DNA of 64,000 bases from Rhodothermales bacterium. GTDB lineage: Bacteria; Bacteroidota; Rhodothermia; Rhodothermales; UBA10348. Made by a program: the position numbers and the translations under genes. Positions 41,401 through 49,879 of this stretch are shown here, piece after piece. The notes under the pieces are model-generated. The model saw nothing but the letters and a program-made list of their open reading frames with translations, made no database searches and had not been told where the DNA came from. How positions within the stretch are numbered: position 1 is the stretch's first letter; every line of letters starts with the position of its first letter. The stretch is taken from assembly GCA_024711125.1 (NCBI GenBank), contig JANJTM010000068.1, positions 62,001-126,000 on the forward strand, written 5' to 3'.

Positions 41401-42903
41401 GACGGTTCGTTCCGGCCGGGCGACATCTACACATGCACAGGGTACCGCCTCCCGACCGAGGCCGAGTTCGAGTATGCCGCCCGAGCCGGGACGAGTACCG
41501 AGGACTGGTTCGGAGACGCGGCCTCGATGACCCGGGATTTCGCTTGGGTCGATTCCAACTCCGACAGGAATCTTCAGCCGGTAGGCCGGATGCCGCCCAA
41601 TCCGTGGGGCTTCTTCGACCTGTTGGGCAATGTCGGTGAGTTCGCTCATGACGGGACCGATCTCGCGTCGTTCTCGGCAGACCCGGTGGTCGATCCCGTA
41701 CTCGGGCTTGCCGCCGTTCGACGGATGTATCGAGGGGGCAGCATCCGGACGACCGATACCTATCCATTGACGAGCGTCCGTTGGGCCATCGCACCAGACG
41801 AGAGTGAGAGCTATGTCGGCTTTCGCCTGGCGAGGACGGCGTTCGAGGAGAGAGGCGCCAACCTGCCGCCCAACGCGGCGGTATCCCCATATCCGGTGGA
41901 CCGATCGGTCGTCCGGGACCTCGATACGCTCCTCGAGTGGCAGGGAAGCGACCCGGAGGGGGATCCTGTCACCTACGATCTGTACTTCGGAACGACCGAC
42001 CCCCCTCCGCCGATCGCCCGGGGATTGACCGAATCGGTCTTCGATCCGGGAACCCTCGATCCATCGACCGTCTATTTCTGGCACGTCGTGACGGCGGACG
42101 GCGAGGGGCACTCGCCCGCCGTGGAATGGCGTTTCATCACGGACGGGCCACCGGTCGACCCGCCGCTGGCCCGGACGACGGGCCCGATGGGGATGGATTT
42201 CGTAAGGCTTCCCCATGGCCATTTCGAGATGGGTTCGGAAGCGACCGGGGAGCGGCCGGTCAGGCGGGTCGTGCTCTCGCACGATGTCTGGATGGGCGTC
42301 CGCGAGGTGACGCAGGCCGAATACAAGGCCATGCTCGGAACGAATCCGAGCCGGTTCACCGCGACCGGGCAGCACCCGGTCGACGGCGTCACTCGCCTGG
42401 ACGCGATCCGGTTCGTCAACGCGCTCTCGCGATCCGAGGGATTGGTCCCGTGTTACGACGCTTCGGGATCGGCGGCGGGCGACCCTTACGATTGCGAGGG
42501 CTACCGACTTCCGACCGAAGCGGAATGGGAATATGGCGCTCGCGCCGGAACGTCGGGCGACACCTTTTTCAGCGGCACAGGAACCGGTCTGGAGGACTTC
42601 GCCTGGTTCTCCGGCAACTCGGCCGGAACCGGCACGCGCGAAGTGGCCCGAGGGCTGGCCAACCCGTGGGGCCTTTTCGACATCTACGGCAACGTCCAGG
42701 AGTGGGTGGACGACCACCTCGTGCCCTACGATCCCGCCGAAGCATGGGATCCGGTCGGTCGCGGCACCCGGGACACGCGAGTCGTGCGCGGCGGAAGCTG
42801 GACACAGGGAGTCGACAAGAACCGGTCGGCGAGCCGTGTCCCCCTGTCGGGAGGCGTTTCGCTGGCGTCCGTCGGCTTCCGGGTGGCCCGGACGGCCCGG
42901 TGA
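38467..42903 (+). CDS. Four-domain FGE-sulfatase-like secreted protein with N-terminal T9SS-like module
   Basis: 1478 residues from ATG 38467. Signal peptide; then at about 36-120 a T9SS type A-like module (LGVPYPNPAQDRVAVPF ... GLYLVRAFTGE) in an N-terminal instead of C-terminal position; four formylglycine-generating-enzyme-like domains at about 181-428, 539-769, 883-1122 and 1239-1478; and three fibronectin-like modules between them (YFGTxxPxPxxA, then a Y-W-R-V strand). Each FGE-like domain has the GYRLPTEAEWE motif and a Cys pair just before it (CY ... C.GYRLP). The oxidase cysteines of real FGE (C-terminal RGGS...C...C) are missing in all four (for example RVIRGGSYLSSPSS, RVVRGGSWTQGV). 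Predicted to be non-catalytic, C-type-lectin-fold-like binding modules. No C-terminal T9SS domain. Confidence 0.82.
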   Translation: MLWLRRLVLAISLLPVLWTAFVQQSAAQEPGPFPGAVRLGVPYPNPAQDRVAVPFRTSRPAFVTVEVHDLTGRRVLHSRQFVQGGRHEILVDLGDSAAGLYLVRAFTGERGSSAVSFVRTARSGGSAGISIRDAGSGGFDADPDLRPEIADSDEVRAGHASACALRTCSPAASTTRPDSLVNSVGMWFTRVPKAEYTMGSVDGPGDERPVRSVRLTRDVWVARTEVTRARFTEVLGGAAPGSAAATDVRPVTGVSWFDAVGFANALSRIEGYPECYVPGGEVLSGAITECEGYRLPTEAEWEFMARAGTATAWSFGDDASRIGEFAWYADNSSFGVRGTRGVGVKRPNRWGIHDVHGNAWEWVHDRYGSYDDGSRTDPRGPTEGLLRVIRGGSYLSSPSSMRSTGRGSMDPVGRNPGVGFRIVRTADGPALPGGPPSEPSDPAPQDGRRGVSPAGSLSWFAADRDGDEVTFDVYFGTEEPLPLVASGLVEPTLPIPPTNDRTTYRWRVEVSDGRWAIEGPLWTFTTGPEPGAHGLPTMRNSLGMEFVLIPPGKFVIGDINYTRYDVTLTREFWIGVYETTRSEYDRVMGAVPPGGDDRLPVQNVTWLEAVQFANALSVLEGAEVCYGADFEPIRTDIHSCRGYRLPTQAEWEYATRAGTTGPWSFGDDESRLGEHAWYAANSGGVAHAVGWRLPNPWGLHDMHGNVREWTHDRYTNFLGRSRTDPILGGGWSKGVRGGSFRSEAGATRSGAESSLDRDARRDDVGIRLIRGSTALNRPPGVPYGPSPSHGALNLELDSTTLTWQAVDPDDDPLGYEVYFGTSWPPPLAQAFTTHASFETGPLAANTHYYWRVVARDGPDRTTGPDWVFLTGNGSPAEPLARAINGWGMELLRVPAGTFKMGSLVGHQTARWPHQVTLTHDFWLQRFETTQAEYVRVTGMNPSLSRSPDRPVETVTWLEATRFANTVSVKQGFEACYAADGSFRPGDIYTCTGYRLPTEAEFEYAARAGTSTEDWFGDAASMTRDFAWVDSNSDRNLQPVGRMPPNPWGFFDLLGNVGEFAHDGTDLASFSADPVVDPVLGLAAVRRMYRGGSIRTTDTYPLTSVRWAIAPDESESYVGFRLARTAFEERGANLPPNAAVSPYPVDRSVVRDLDTLLEWQGSDPEGDPVTYDLYFGTTDPPPPIARGLTESVFDPGTLDPSTVYFWHVVTADGEGHSPAVEWRFITDGPPVDPPLARTTGPMGMDFVRLPHGHFEMGSEATGERPVRRVVLSHDVWMGVREVTQAEYKAMLGTNPSRFTATGQHPVDGVTRLDAIRFVNALSRSEGLVPCYDASGSAAGDPYDCEGYRLPTEAEWEYGARAGTSGDTFFSGTGTGLEDFAWFSGNSAGTGTREVARGLANPWGLFDIYGNVQEWVDDHLVPYDPAEAWDPVGRGTRDTRVVRGGSWTQGVDKNRSASRVPLSGGVSLASVGFRVARTAR

Positions 42904-42920
42904 CCTCGGACTGTCGATAG

Positions 42921-43949
42921 TCAGCCCCCCAGCGCCTTCCGCACCGCCGGCGCCACGACCGTTCCGTAGAGTTCGATGGCCTTCAGCACCTTGGCGTGCG
43001 GCATCGGGCCAACCGTCAGCTGGAGCAGGAATCGCTTCATGCCGAAGACCTCGTGCTCCCAGAGGATCTTGTCGATGACCTGCTGGGGGCTTCCGACCAG
43101 CACGGCGCCGCGGGGCGAGATCTCGGCGTCGAACTGCGCACGGGACGTCGGGGGCCAGCCCCGCTCGGCCCCGATGCGGGACATGGTGGCGGCGAAGGGC
43201 GGGAACGCCTCGTCGGCGGCCTGCTGCGAGGTCTCGGCGATCCAGCCGTGGCTGTTGATGGATACGGGCGGAATCGGGTTCAGCCCGGCCTTCTGCGCCG
43301 TTTCGCGGTAGAGGTGCACGAAGGGTGCGAACCGCGCGGGCGAGCCGCCGATGATCGCGAGGGCCATCGGGAGGCCGAGTGAGGCTGCGCGCACGACCGA
43401 CGGCGGCGATCCGCCGACCGCGATCCAGATCGGGAGCGGCCGTTCGGGGCGCGGCAGCACGGGCAGGCCGTCGATGGATGGGCGGTGGCGACCCTGCCAG
43501 TGGACCGTGTGTTCGTCACGAAGCTTCAGGAGCAGTTCCAGCTTTTCGCTGAAGAGCTCGTTGTAGAGCGAGAGGTCGTATCCGAAGAGCGGGAAGGACT
43601 CGATGAACGAGCCCCGTCCGGCCATGATTTCGGCCCTCGAGCCCGAAAGCAGGTCGATCGTCGCGAAGTCCTGGAAGACGCGCACCGGGTCGTCGCTCGA
43701 CAGCACGCTGACGGCGCTCGTGAGCCGGATGCGTTTCGTGCGGGCGGCGGCGGCGGCGAGCACGACGGCGGGCGACGAGACGGTGTAGTCGGCGCGGTGG
43801 TGCTCTCCGACCCCGTAGACGTCGAGCCCGACCTGGTCGGCCAACTCGATCTCCTCGATCAGGTTGCGCAGGCGTTCGCCCGCGCCGACGGCCCCGGGGG
43901 CCTGGCGGGCGGGGTCGATCTCGGCGAAGGAGTAGATTCCGATTTCCAC
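42921..43949 (-). CDS. LLM-class flavin-dependent oxidoreductase
   Basis: 342 residues of the bacterial luciferase-like monooxygenase superfamily (F420/FMN-dependent TIM barrel). Family elements are [70 protein letters not shown] as consecutive strands and helices, [28 protein letters not shown] and [19 protein letters not shown]. It is close to the subgroup annotated as luciferase-like LLM oxidoreductases without known substrate. It is convergent with the FGE-like gene (17 bp between stops) and divergent from the sulfatase. Confidence 0.88.
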   Translation of the reverse strand: MEIGIYSFAEIDPARQAPGAVGAGERLRNLIEEIELADQVGLDVYGVGEHHRADYTVSSPAVVLAAAAARTKRIRLTSAVSVLSSDDPVRVFQDFATIDLLSGSRAEIMAGRGSFIESFPLFGYDLSLYNELFSEKLELLLKLRDEHTVHWQGRHRPSIDGLPVLPRPERPLPIWIAVGGSPPSVVRAASLGLPMALAIIGGSPARFAPFVHLYRETAQKAGLNPIPPVSINSHGWIAETSQQAADEAFPPFAATMSRIGAERGWPPTSRAQFDAEISPRGAVLVGSPQQVIDKILWEHEVFGMKRFLLQLTVGPMPHAKVLKAIELYGTVVAPAVRKALGG

Positions 43950-44026
43950 GGGTCGCAGGGATTTGGGCGTCTCGCTACGCGCGATGTGGGGGCGAGGTTC
44001 GTGGTGCGTCCCCCCAGCGCGCGGTG

Positions 44027-44058
44027 TCGCACCGATCGTCCGTGTTTCGTACCGTGCG
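44027..44058 (+). promoter_or_regulatory. Weak candidate promoter before sulfatase 1
   Basis: TACCGTGCG (44050-44058), identical to the -7 block of the promoter at 23624-23632. At the -33 position 20 bases upstream stands TCG (44027-44029) instead of TTG. 19 bp before the start codon. Confidence 0.25.
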
Positions 44059-44077
44059 GGCGAAGGATGTTACCCCC

Positions 44078-45598
44078 ATGCTCGACCGACGCACTTTCAT
44101 TCGCCGCCTCGCCGCGGCGGGCGCTCTTTCGGCGCTCCCCGGGCTCGCCGGCTGCGCCCGCCAGGCCTCCGCCCGCCCCAGTTTCCTCGTGTTCCTTGCC
44201 GACGACCTGGGGTACGGGGACCTCGCCTCGTACGGGCATCCGATCCTGCGCACGCCGAACCTGGATGCGTTCGCGGACCAGGGCACCCGGTTCACCGATT
44301 TCCACTCGGCGGGCACGGTCTGCTCGCCGTCGCGGGCGGCCCTGCTGACGGGCCGCAATCCGTACCGGTCGGGCCTCTATTACATCGCCGAGGCGGGCAT
44401 GCACCTGCAGCGGGACGAGGTCACGATCGCGACCCTGCTGCGCGACGCGGGCTATGACACGTGTTTCGTCGGCAAGTGGCACCTGAGCCGGTTCGATCGG
44501 GACGCGACGGCGCCCACCCCGGGCGATCACGGTTTCGACTGGTGGTTCGCGACGGCGGTGAACGCGTTCGAGGGGCCGGAGGACTCGACCACGTTCTGGC
44601 GGAACGGCGAAAAGGTGGGTCCCGTCGACGGCTGGTACTGCGACGTGATCGTCGACGAAGCTCTCACGTGGCTGCGGAACCGGCCCGATCCGGAGCGCCC
44701 GTTCTTTCTCGAGGTGTGCTCGCACGAGCCGCATACGCCGGTCGAGCCTCCCGAGGAGTTCGCGGCCCGGTACGACGGGGCGCGCGTCGATTCGCTCGAG
44801 CGGGGCATCGCCTACGGCGGGGTCGCGCGCCCTCCGCATGACGTCGCGCCGAACAAGCGGTACTACTACGGCACGGTCGAGCAGCTCGACGCGGCGTTCG
44901 GACGGCTCATCGCAGGGCTCGACGCGCAGGGGCTGGAGGACGACACCCTGGTGCTCTTCACCAGCGACAACGGGCCGGAGTCGCCCGTGAATCTCGAGGA
45001 ATCGCGGGGCGAGTGGGAGGACCCTTCCCGCGACCGCGCGCTCGGCACGCCAGGCCCATGGCGCGGCATGAAGCGGTTTCCGTACGAGGGCGGCCACCGC
45101 GTCCCCGGGCTCGCCCGCTGGCCCGGCCGCGTGCCGGCGGGGGCGGTCAGCCACGAACTCGTGAACGCGACCGACCTGCTTCCGACCATGGCCGAACTGG
45201 CGGGTATCGCGGTGCCCGGTGACCGCACCATCGACGGGACGAGCGTGGTGCCCGTGCTCGAGGGGGGTACGGTGCGGCGCGAGCGGCCGGTGTTCTGGCT
45301 GTTCCCGGCTCACGAGGATACCCACTACCTCATGCCGCACATAGCGATGCGGGAGGGATCGCTCACGCTGCTCGGGTGGCTTGAACCCAAGGACCCCGAC
45401 CGGCGCATCATGGAGTGGATCAAGTCGGCGCGACTGCAACGGTTCGCGCTGTACGACCTCGCGACCGACAGCACGCAGGAAAACGACCTGTCGCAGGCTC
45501 GTCCCGACGACGTGGCACGTCTGCGCGCCGGCATGGAAGCGTTCTGGGCGGAACTGCAGGCCGAAGGCCCCGACTGGCCCGGCTGGACGTCGAAATAG
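44078..45598 (+). CDS. Sulfatase (Tat-exported, likely lipoprotein), copy 1
   Basis: 506 residues from ATG 44078. The N-terminus RRTFIRRLAAAGALSALPGLAGC has a twin-arginine motif and a lipobox. Type I sulfatase with the formylglycine motif CSPSR (Cys82) in SAGTVCSPSRAALLTGR. Metal ligands DD in FLADDLGYGDLAS and FTSDNGPESP, and catalytic His in GKWHLSRFD and CSHEPHTPV. It requires FGE-mediated conversion of Cys82 to formylglycine, but the four-domain protein at 38467 lacks the residues for this. A Tat-exported sulfatase would have to be modified before export. The substrate is unknown. The start at 44024 lies in a different, upstream region and was rejected. Confidence 0.9.
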   Translation: MLDRRTFIRRLAAAGALSALPGLAGCARQASARPSFLVFLADDLGYGDLASYGHPILRTPNLDAFADQGTRFTDFHSAGTVCSPSRAALLTGRNPYRSGLYYIAEAGMHLQRDEVTIATLLRDAGYDTCFVGKWHLSRFDRDATAPTPGDHGFDWWFATAVNAFEGPEDSTTFWRNGEKVGPVDGWYCDVIVDEALTWLRNRPDPERPFFLEVCSHEPHTPVEPPEEFAARYDGARVDSLERGIAYGGVARPPHDVAPNKRYYYGTVEQLDAAFGRLIAGLDAQGLEDDTLVLFTSDNGPESPVNLEESRGEWEDPSRDRALGTPGPWRGMKRFPYEGGHRVPGLARWPGRVPAGAVSHELVNATDLLPTMAELAGIAVPGDRTIDGTSVVPVLEGGTVRRERPVFWLFPAHEDTHYLMPHIAMREGSLTLLGWLEPKDPDRRIMEWIKSARLQRFALYDLATDSTQENDLSQARPDDVARLRAGMEAFWAELQAEGPDWPGWTSK

Positions 45599-45749
45599 CG
45601 GGCGCGCGCCGGCCGGTTCCAAGGCGTTCGGGCGCCCGGTGGCCCCTACGCATGCCGGGCTGCGGCCTATACCGGGATCGGACCTCCCCTGCTGGTCTCC
45701 GGATTCCGCGTGTCGTACCCTTCACGTTCGGCCCTACCGAGGAACCGCC

Positions 45750-46247
45750 ATGCGCCTGGCCGAGACTTCCTACGACAACCATGAGACCGGCTGCTGCGCC
45801 CGGTTCGACGCCGAAGCGTGGGACGGGAGGGAGGTCAACTGGGTAGACCAGCCGTTCGTGACCGATCGCGTGCACTCGATCATGCACATTCCGATCGATT
45901 TTGGACAGGTGATGACCCGCTGCCACGCCGCCGTCGAAGCCGCCGAAGCCTGGCCGGACGAACCCATGTGGCTCAGCGACGAATCGTCTGCATGGGGTTC
46001 CGAGCTCTACGTGATGACGGACCGCAGCGTCCCGGGGGCCCTGATGACGCACTTCACCGGGCGTTTCCTCGCGAGGGCCTTTGAGGGCCCATTCCGCGAC
46101 GCGGGCAAGTGGCACAAGGAGATGCAGGCTTATGTCTCCCGGTGCGGACATCGCCCGGGCAAGACGTACGCCTGGTATACGACCTGTCCGCGCTGCGCGA
46201 AGAAACTCGGCCGTAACCCGGTCGTGCTGCTCACGCGCGTCGGCTGA
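45750..46247 (+). CDS. Small conserved protein with CPRC motif (often annotated hydrolase)
   Basis: 165 residues from ATG 45750 after 151 bp of non-coding sequence. The pattern DNHETGCCARFDAEAWDGREVNWVDQPFVTDRVHSIMHIPIDFGQVM, LSDESSAWGSELYVMTD, TGRFLARAFEGPFRDAGKWHKEM and YTTCPRCAKKLGRNPVVLLTRV matches a family found across bacteria and archaea that is sometimes labelled hydrolase without evidence. The invariant cysteines (GCC, CPRC) and His (HIPIDFG, GKWHKEM) suggest metal or cofactor binding. No signal or membrane segment: cytoplasmic. Convergent with the PepX-like gene across a hairpin. Confidence 0.72.
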   Translation: MRLAETSYDNHETGCCARFDAEAWDGREVNWVDQPFVTDRVHSIMHIPIDFGQVMTRCHAAVEAAEAWPDEPMWLSDESSAWGSELYVMTDRSVPGALMTHFTGRFLARAFEGPFRDAGKWHKEMQAYVSRCGHRPGKTYAWYTTCPRCAKKLGRNPVVLLTRVG

Positions 46248-46260
46248 CGGAACGAAACCG

Positions 46261-46293
46261 AAAGGCCCGGCCTCGACAAGGAGACCGGGCCCT
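46261..46293. terminator. Bidirectional hairpin between convergent genes
   Basis: GGCCCGG (46264-46270) pairs with CCGGGCC (46285-46291), extended by CTC/GAG inside and AA/TT outside. Located between the small hydrolase-like gene and the PepX-like gene. On the minus strand T-rich sequence (TTTCGGTTTCG) follows the stem, so it likely terminates the minus-strand gene best. Confidence 0.6.
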
Positions 46294-46315
46294 TCGGACA
46301 GGCGGCACGGGCGGT

Positions 46316-48169
46316 TCAGCGGCCGAACGCCTTCGTCAACGCGTCGGCGCCGCCGACGATGGGCAGCGTGATCGACGTGCCGTCGAGGTCGAGCGTCAGC
46401 TCGGTACCCGGGCGCGGCCAGAGCGTGAACTCGCGGTCGCTCGAGAAGACCGCGATTCCGAGCTGCTGTCCTGCCGGAATCACCTGGTCGTCGGGCTCGA
46501 GGTCGAACGTCATCGTGTAAAACGCGCCCGGGTCCAGCGGCTCGCTCTCGGTAAGCGACGCGTGGTTCTGGAGATCGGCCCAACCGCGCGTCACGAGGCC
46601 GCCCTGCCGCACGGTGACGATCTGCTGGCCCTGCCGCTCGCGCCGCTCGGACCACGGCAGGGAGACGAGGTACACCGACAGGTTTGCGGCAGGCTTCGAC
46701 GACGCCATTTTCACCGTCACGCGCACGGTGCCCGACAGGTGAACGGAATCGGCGAGCACAGGCGATACGTAGAGCAGGCGGTGGTTCGACCACTCGGCCT
46801 TGACGAGCGTTTCCGCATCGAAAGCCACGTTGTCGACCAGCGTCTCGGTGCCCTGCCACGTTGGCGTGCGCGCGAGCACCAGGTCGCCGGCTCCGTGTCC
46901 GCCGGCCTGCGGATACAGCGTGACCGGGGAGGCCTCCGGATGCGGCCACTCGGCGTACGCGGTCGGAGCGTTGCGGTCGTCACCCTCACGAACGATCCAG
47001 GAGCGAGGGCCCTGGTCGATGCCGTTATCGACGCCGTACAGGTAGTGCGAGAAGAACCGGTTCATCATGTCGGGCGGAGGCGGTCCTCCGTGACCGCCCT
47101 GGTGCAGGTAGATCATGGGCCGCTTGCCCTGCTCCTTGAGCGCCGAGTAGATGCGCAGGCTGTGGTCGGGCATGACGTTCCAGTCACTGAGACCGTGGGC
47201 GAGGAACACGGCGGCCTTCACCTTGGGCGTGACGTGCGTATAGTCGCGGCCCTTCCAGAAGTCGTTGTAGTCCCCGGTCACGCGGTCCTGGCCATTGGCC
47301 ATCTCGCCGTCGCGCACGTTGGCGTCGCACCAGGCGTCCCGGGACGGATTGCCCGAGTGGATGTAGTCGTACAGCACCTGGATGTCTTCGCCGAGGTAAC
47401 CGTCGGGGTGCCGGACCAGGCCGTTGGATCGGTAGTAGTGCCAGTAGGACGTATTCGGAGCATCCGGAACGATGGCCTCGAGGCCGGCGACTCCCGTGGT
47501 GGCGGCCGCGAGCGGAAGGGTCCCGTTGTACGAGGTGCCCGTCATGCCCACCTTGCCGGTGGTCCATGTAGCCTTGACCTGCTCGTTGCCGTCGATCGAC
47601 GTGAAGCCCTTCGCACGGCCGTTGAGCCAGTCGATGACGGCCTTGGGCGCGAGGGATTCGTTCATTCCGCCCACCGTCGGGCAGCCCTGGGACTGGCCGG
47701 TGCCGGGCGACTCGCTGTGCACGACGGCGAACCCGCGGGGCACCCAATAGGCCGTGAAACCGTTGGAGATGAACGGCTGGGTCCGCGCGATGACGGGCTC
47801 GCCGGGAACGCGCGTCGGGGGCTCTTCGCCCACTTCCTGCCGCACGTTCCAGAACATGTAATCGCCCGGTGCGGTGCCGGAATAGTACGGGGAGGATCCG
47901 TAGATCACGGGGACCTTGAGCCCCTCGGTATCGGTCTGCTTCGGTCGGGTCACCGATACGTGCACGCGGTCGAGCTTTCCGTCGCCGTCCGAATCGAATT
48001 CGGTTTCGACCCACAGGGCCTGGCGGATCCATTCGTCGGCCTTGGCCATCTCGGGGATCTCCTGGGCCATGCCGTCGGAGAAGGCGGGCTTGATCTGGCG
48101 GGCGAACGCGGACGGGACGACGAGCGAGACGGCGAGAAGGCCGCCTGCAAGGAACTTGGAAAGTCGCAT
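46316..48169 (-). CDS. Xaa-Pro dipeptidyl-peptidase-like (CocE/NonD, S15) secreted peptidase
   Basis: 617 residues from ATG 48169 (signal peptide MRLSKFLAGGLLAVSLVVPSAFA). The longer frame to 48250 overlaps arfB upstream sequence and is rejected. Alpha/beta hydrolase with nucleophile S213 in GKVGMTGTSYNGTLPLAAATTGVAGLEAIVPDA, matching the PepX type; probable acid in AVFLAHGLSDWNVMPDHS and His in LHQGGHGGPP. The C-terminal jelly-roll of S15 peptidases follows (HLSGTVRVTVKMASSKPAANLSVYLVSL). Expected to release N-terminal Xaa-Pro dipeptides; exported. An EF-hand-like calcium loop (DSDGDGKLDRVHV) lies near residue 60. Divergent from arfB. Confidence 0.87.
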   Translation of the reverse strand: MRLSKFLAGGLLAVSLVVPSAFARQIKPAFSDGMAQEIPEMAKADEWIRQALWVETEFDSDGDGKLDRVHVSVTRPKQTDTEGLKVPVIYGSSPYYSGTAPGDYMFWNVRQEVGEEPPTRVPGEPVIARTQPFISNGFTAYWVPRGFAVVHSESPGTGQSQGCPTVGGMNESLAPKAVIDWLNGRAKGFTSIDGNEQVKATWTTGKVGMTGTSYNGTLPLAAATTGVAGLEAIVPDAPNTSYWHYYRSNGLVRHPDGYLGEDIQVLYDYIHSGNPSRDAWCDANVRDGEMANGQDRVTGDYNDFWKGRDYTHVTPKVKAAVFLAHGLSDWNVMPDHSLRIYSALKEQGKRPMIYLHQGGHGGPPPPDMMNRFFSHYLYGVDNGIDQGPRSWIVREGDDRNAPTAYAEWPHPEASPVTLYPQAGGHGAGDLVLARTPTWQGTETLVDNVAFDAETLVKAEWSNHRLLYVSPVLADSVHLSGTVRVTVKMASSKPAANLSVYLVSLPWSERRERQGQQIVTVRQGGLVTRGWADLQNHASLTESEPLDPGAFYTMTFDLEPDDQVIPAGQQLGIAVFSSDREFTLWPRPGTELTLDLDGTSITLPIVGGADALTKAFGR

Positions 48170-48262
48170 GGGGCTCTTTGGAGGATGTTCGGAACGAACG
48201 GCGGGCTCGAAGATATCGAACGCGGGGCAACCGGGCTCCGTCGACGCCAAATTCGCACACCC

Positions 48263-48682
48263 ATGACCCTGGCGGGAGGCTCCATACGATTCGACGAGCG
48301 CGACGTGGAACTCGCGTTCGTCCGCGCCTCCGGCCCGGGCGGACAGAACGTCAACAAGGTGGCGACCGCCGTGCAGTTGCGCTACGATCCGTCACGGCTC
48401 GAGGGCGTGGACGCGTCGTTTCTGGCCCGGCTGCGCACGCTGGCGGGGCGGCGGTGGACCCGCGACGGCACGATCCTGATCGAAGCCCGGCGATTCCGCA
48501 CGCAGGAGAAGAACCGGGCCGATGCGCTGGATCGCCTGGTCTCCCTGCTCGAACGGGCCGCCGAGGTCGAACGACCCCGCGTCGCCACGCGGCCGACCCG
48601 GGCCTCCGGCCAGCGGCGACTGGAGGCCAAGCGGCGGCGATCGGCGCTGAAGCGCGACCGGGGGTGGAGCGGGGAGGGCTAG
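48263..48682 (+). CDS. arfB: Ribosome-rescue peptidyl-tRNA hydrolase ArfB
   Basis: 139-residue class I release-factor-like protein with GGQ at residues 26-28 (RASGPGGQNVNKVATAVQLRYD), the catalytic loop, and a basic C-terminal tail (RASGQRRLEAKRRRSALKRDR) that enters the mRNA channel of stalled ribosomes. It hydrolyses peptidyl-tRNA on nonstop ribosomes without a stop codon. The ATG at 48263 is chosen over the upstream frame, which extends for 560 codons antisense to the peptidase. Its stop overlaps the convergent sugar dehydrogenase stop by 4 bp. Confidence 0.92.
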   Translation: MTLAGGSIRFDERDVELAFVRASGPGGQNVNKVATAVQLRYDPSRLEGVDASFLARLRTLAGRRWTRDGTILIEARRFRTQEKNRADALDRLVSLLERAAEVERPRVATRPTRASGQRRLEAKRRRSALKRDRGWSGEG

Positions 48683-49848
48683 TTCGCCGGTTCCAACCGC
48701 ACGATCGACTGCGGGCCGCCGGCCGCGTCGATGGCAAGGTAAATGAACCCGTCGGGTCCCTGGCGCACGTCGCGGATACGGCCGAGACCCTTCAGCAGGG
48801 TCTCTTCCGCAATCACCGCGCCGCCCTGCATCGACAGTCGGGCCAGCTGGGCACCCGCGAGGCCGCCCACGAACAGGTTGCCCTTCCAGTCGGGGAACGC
48901 GTCACCCGTGTACAGCAGCATGCCGGACGTAGCGATCGAGGGCACCCAGTAGTGTACCGGTTGCTCCATGCCCTCGCGCTCGCGGGCCGAGTGCAGGTTC
49001 GATCCTCCGTAATTCACGCCGTACCCGATCACCGGCCAACCGTAGTTGCGGCCCGGCTCGACGCGGTTGAGCTCGTCGCCGCCCTGCGGACCGTGTTCGT
49101 TGGCCCACAGCGTGCCGGTCACGGCGTCGTAGAACAGGCCCTGCGGGTTGCGGTGGCCGTAGGACCAGATTTCGGGAAGCGCGCCGGTCGTTCCGACGAA
49201 CGGGTTGTCGGTCGGAACGCTGCCGTCCTCGTTGAGGCGGATCACCGTGCCGTGGTGGTTCGAGAGATCCTGCGCCGGATGGTGCTCCTGATCCTCGTTC
49301 GGGTTCGCCTGCCGATCGCCGACGGTGATGAATACGTGTCCCTGGCCGTCGAAGGCGATGCGCGATCCGTAGTGGCCGCGACCCCTGGTCTTCGCCACGA
49401 AGAGGTCCTCGAACCCGGTCAGCGCGTCGTTCTCGAAGCGGGCGCGCGCGAGCGCCGTCGTGGGGCCGTCGGGCGTCGGCTTGGAGTAGGTGAGGTACAG
49501 CAGCCGGTTGTTCGCGAAATCGGGGTGCGGAACGAGGTCGAGCAGGCCGCCCTGGCCCTGGGCATGCACGGCCGGGACGCCCGCGACCGAGTCGGGCAGC
49601 AGGACGCCGCCGCGGATGATGCGGATGCGGCCGGGCCGCTCGGTGACCAGCAGGTCGCCGTTCGGAAGGAACGCCATGGCCCACGGGTTCTCGAGCTCAC
49701 CGGCGACGGTGACGACGCGGAAGGGGCCCATCGCGGATTCGATCGGCTGGCCGGTCACCAGGTCGCCGGCCGGCGACTGGGCGCATGCCGAGGTGGCCAA
49801 GGCAAGCGAAAAGAGCGTCGTCAGGGCAGACTTCTTCAGGCTGGGCAT
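48679..49848 (-). CDS. PQQ-dependent soluble aldose dehydrogenase-like protein
   Basis: 389 residues from ATG 49848 (signal peptide LKKSALTTLFSLALATSACAQ; the Cys in ATSAC may be a lipobox). Six-bladed beta-propeller of the glucose/sorbosone dehydrogenase family, with blades such as ENPWAMAFLPNGDLLVTERPGRIRII, LLDLVPHPDFANNRLLYLTYS, IWSYGHRNPQGLFYDAVTGTLWANEHGPQGGDELN and RIRDVRQGPDGFIYLAID. GHRNPQG and EHGPQGGDE are PQQ/calcium site segments. It oxidises aldose sugars in the periplasm. It may be cotranscribed with the FIST/kinase operon upstream (31 bp gap), although nothing links it functionally. Confidence 0.9.
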   Translation of the reverse strand: MPSLKKSALTTLFSLALATSACAQSPAGDLVTGQPIESAMGPFRVVTVAGELENPWAMAFLPNGDLLVTERPGRIRIIRGGVLLPDSVAGVPAVHAQGQGGLLDLVPHPDFANNRLLYLTYSKPTPDGPTTALARARFENDALTGFEDLFVAKTRGRGHYGSRIAFDGQGHVFITVGDRQANPNEDQEHHPAQDLSNHHGTVIRLNEDGSVPTDNPFVGTTGALPEIWSYGHRNPQGLFYDAVTGTLWANEHGPQGGDELNRVEPGRNYGWPVIGYGVNYGGSNLHSAREREGMEQPVHYWVPSIATSGMLLYTGDAFPDWKGNLFVGGLAGAQLARLSMQGGAVIAEETLLKGLGRIRDVRQGPDGFIYLAIDAAGGPQSIVRLEPAN

Positions 49849-49879
49849 CGGAATACGGGTTGGAGGACTTGGCGGGGAA

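Noticed and set aside
38467-42903. Active formylglycine-generating enzyme for the neighbouring sulfatases
   Set aside because: The catalytic cysteine pair is missing in all four domains and the protein is exported.
46562-48682. 706-codon plus-strand frame including arfB
   Set aside because: Only the last 139 codons (from ATG 48263) match ArfB; the rest is antisense to the PepX-like gene.
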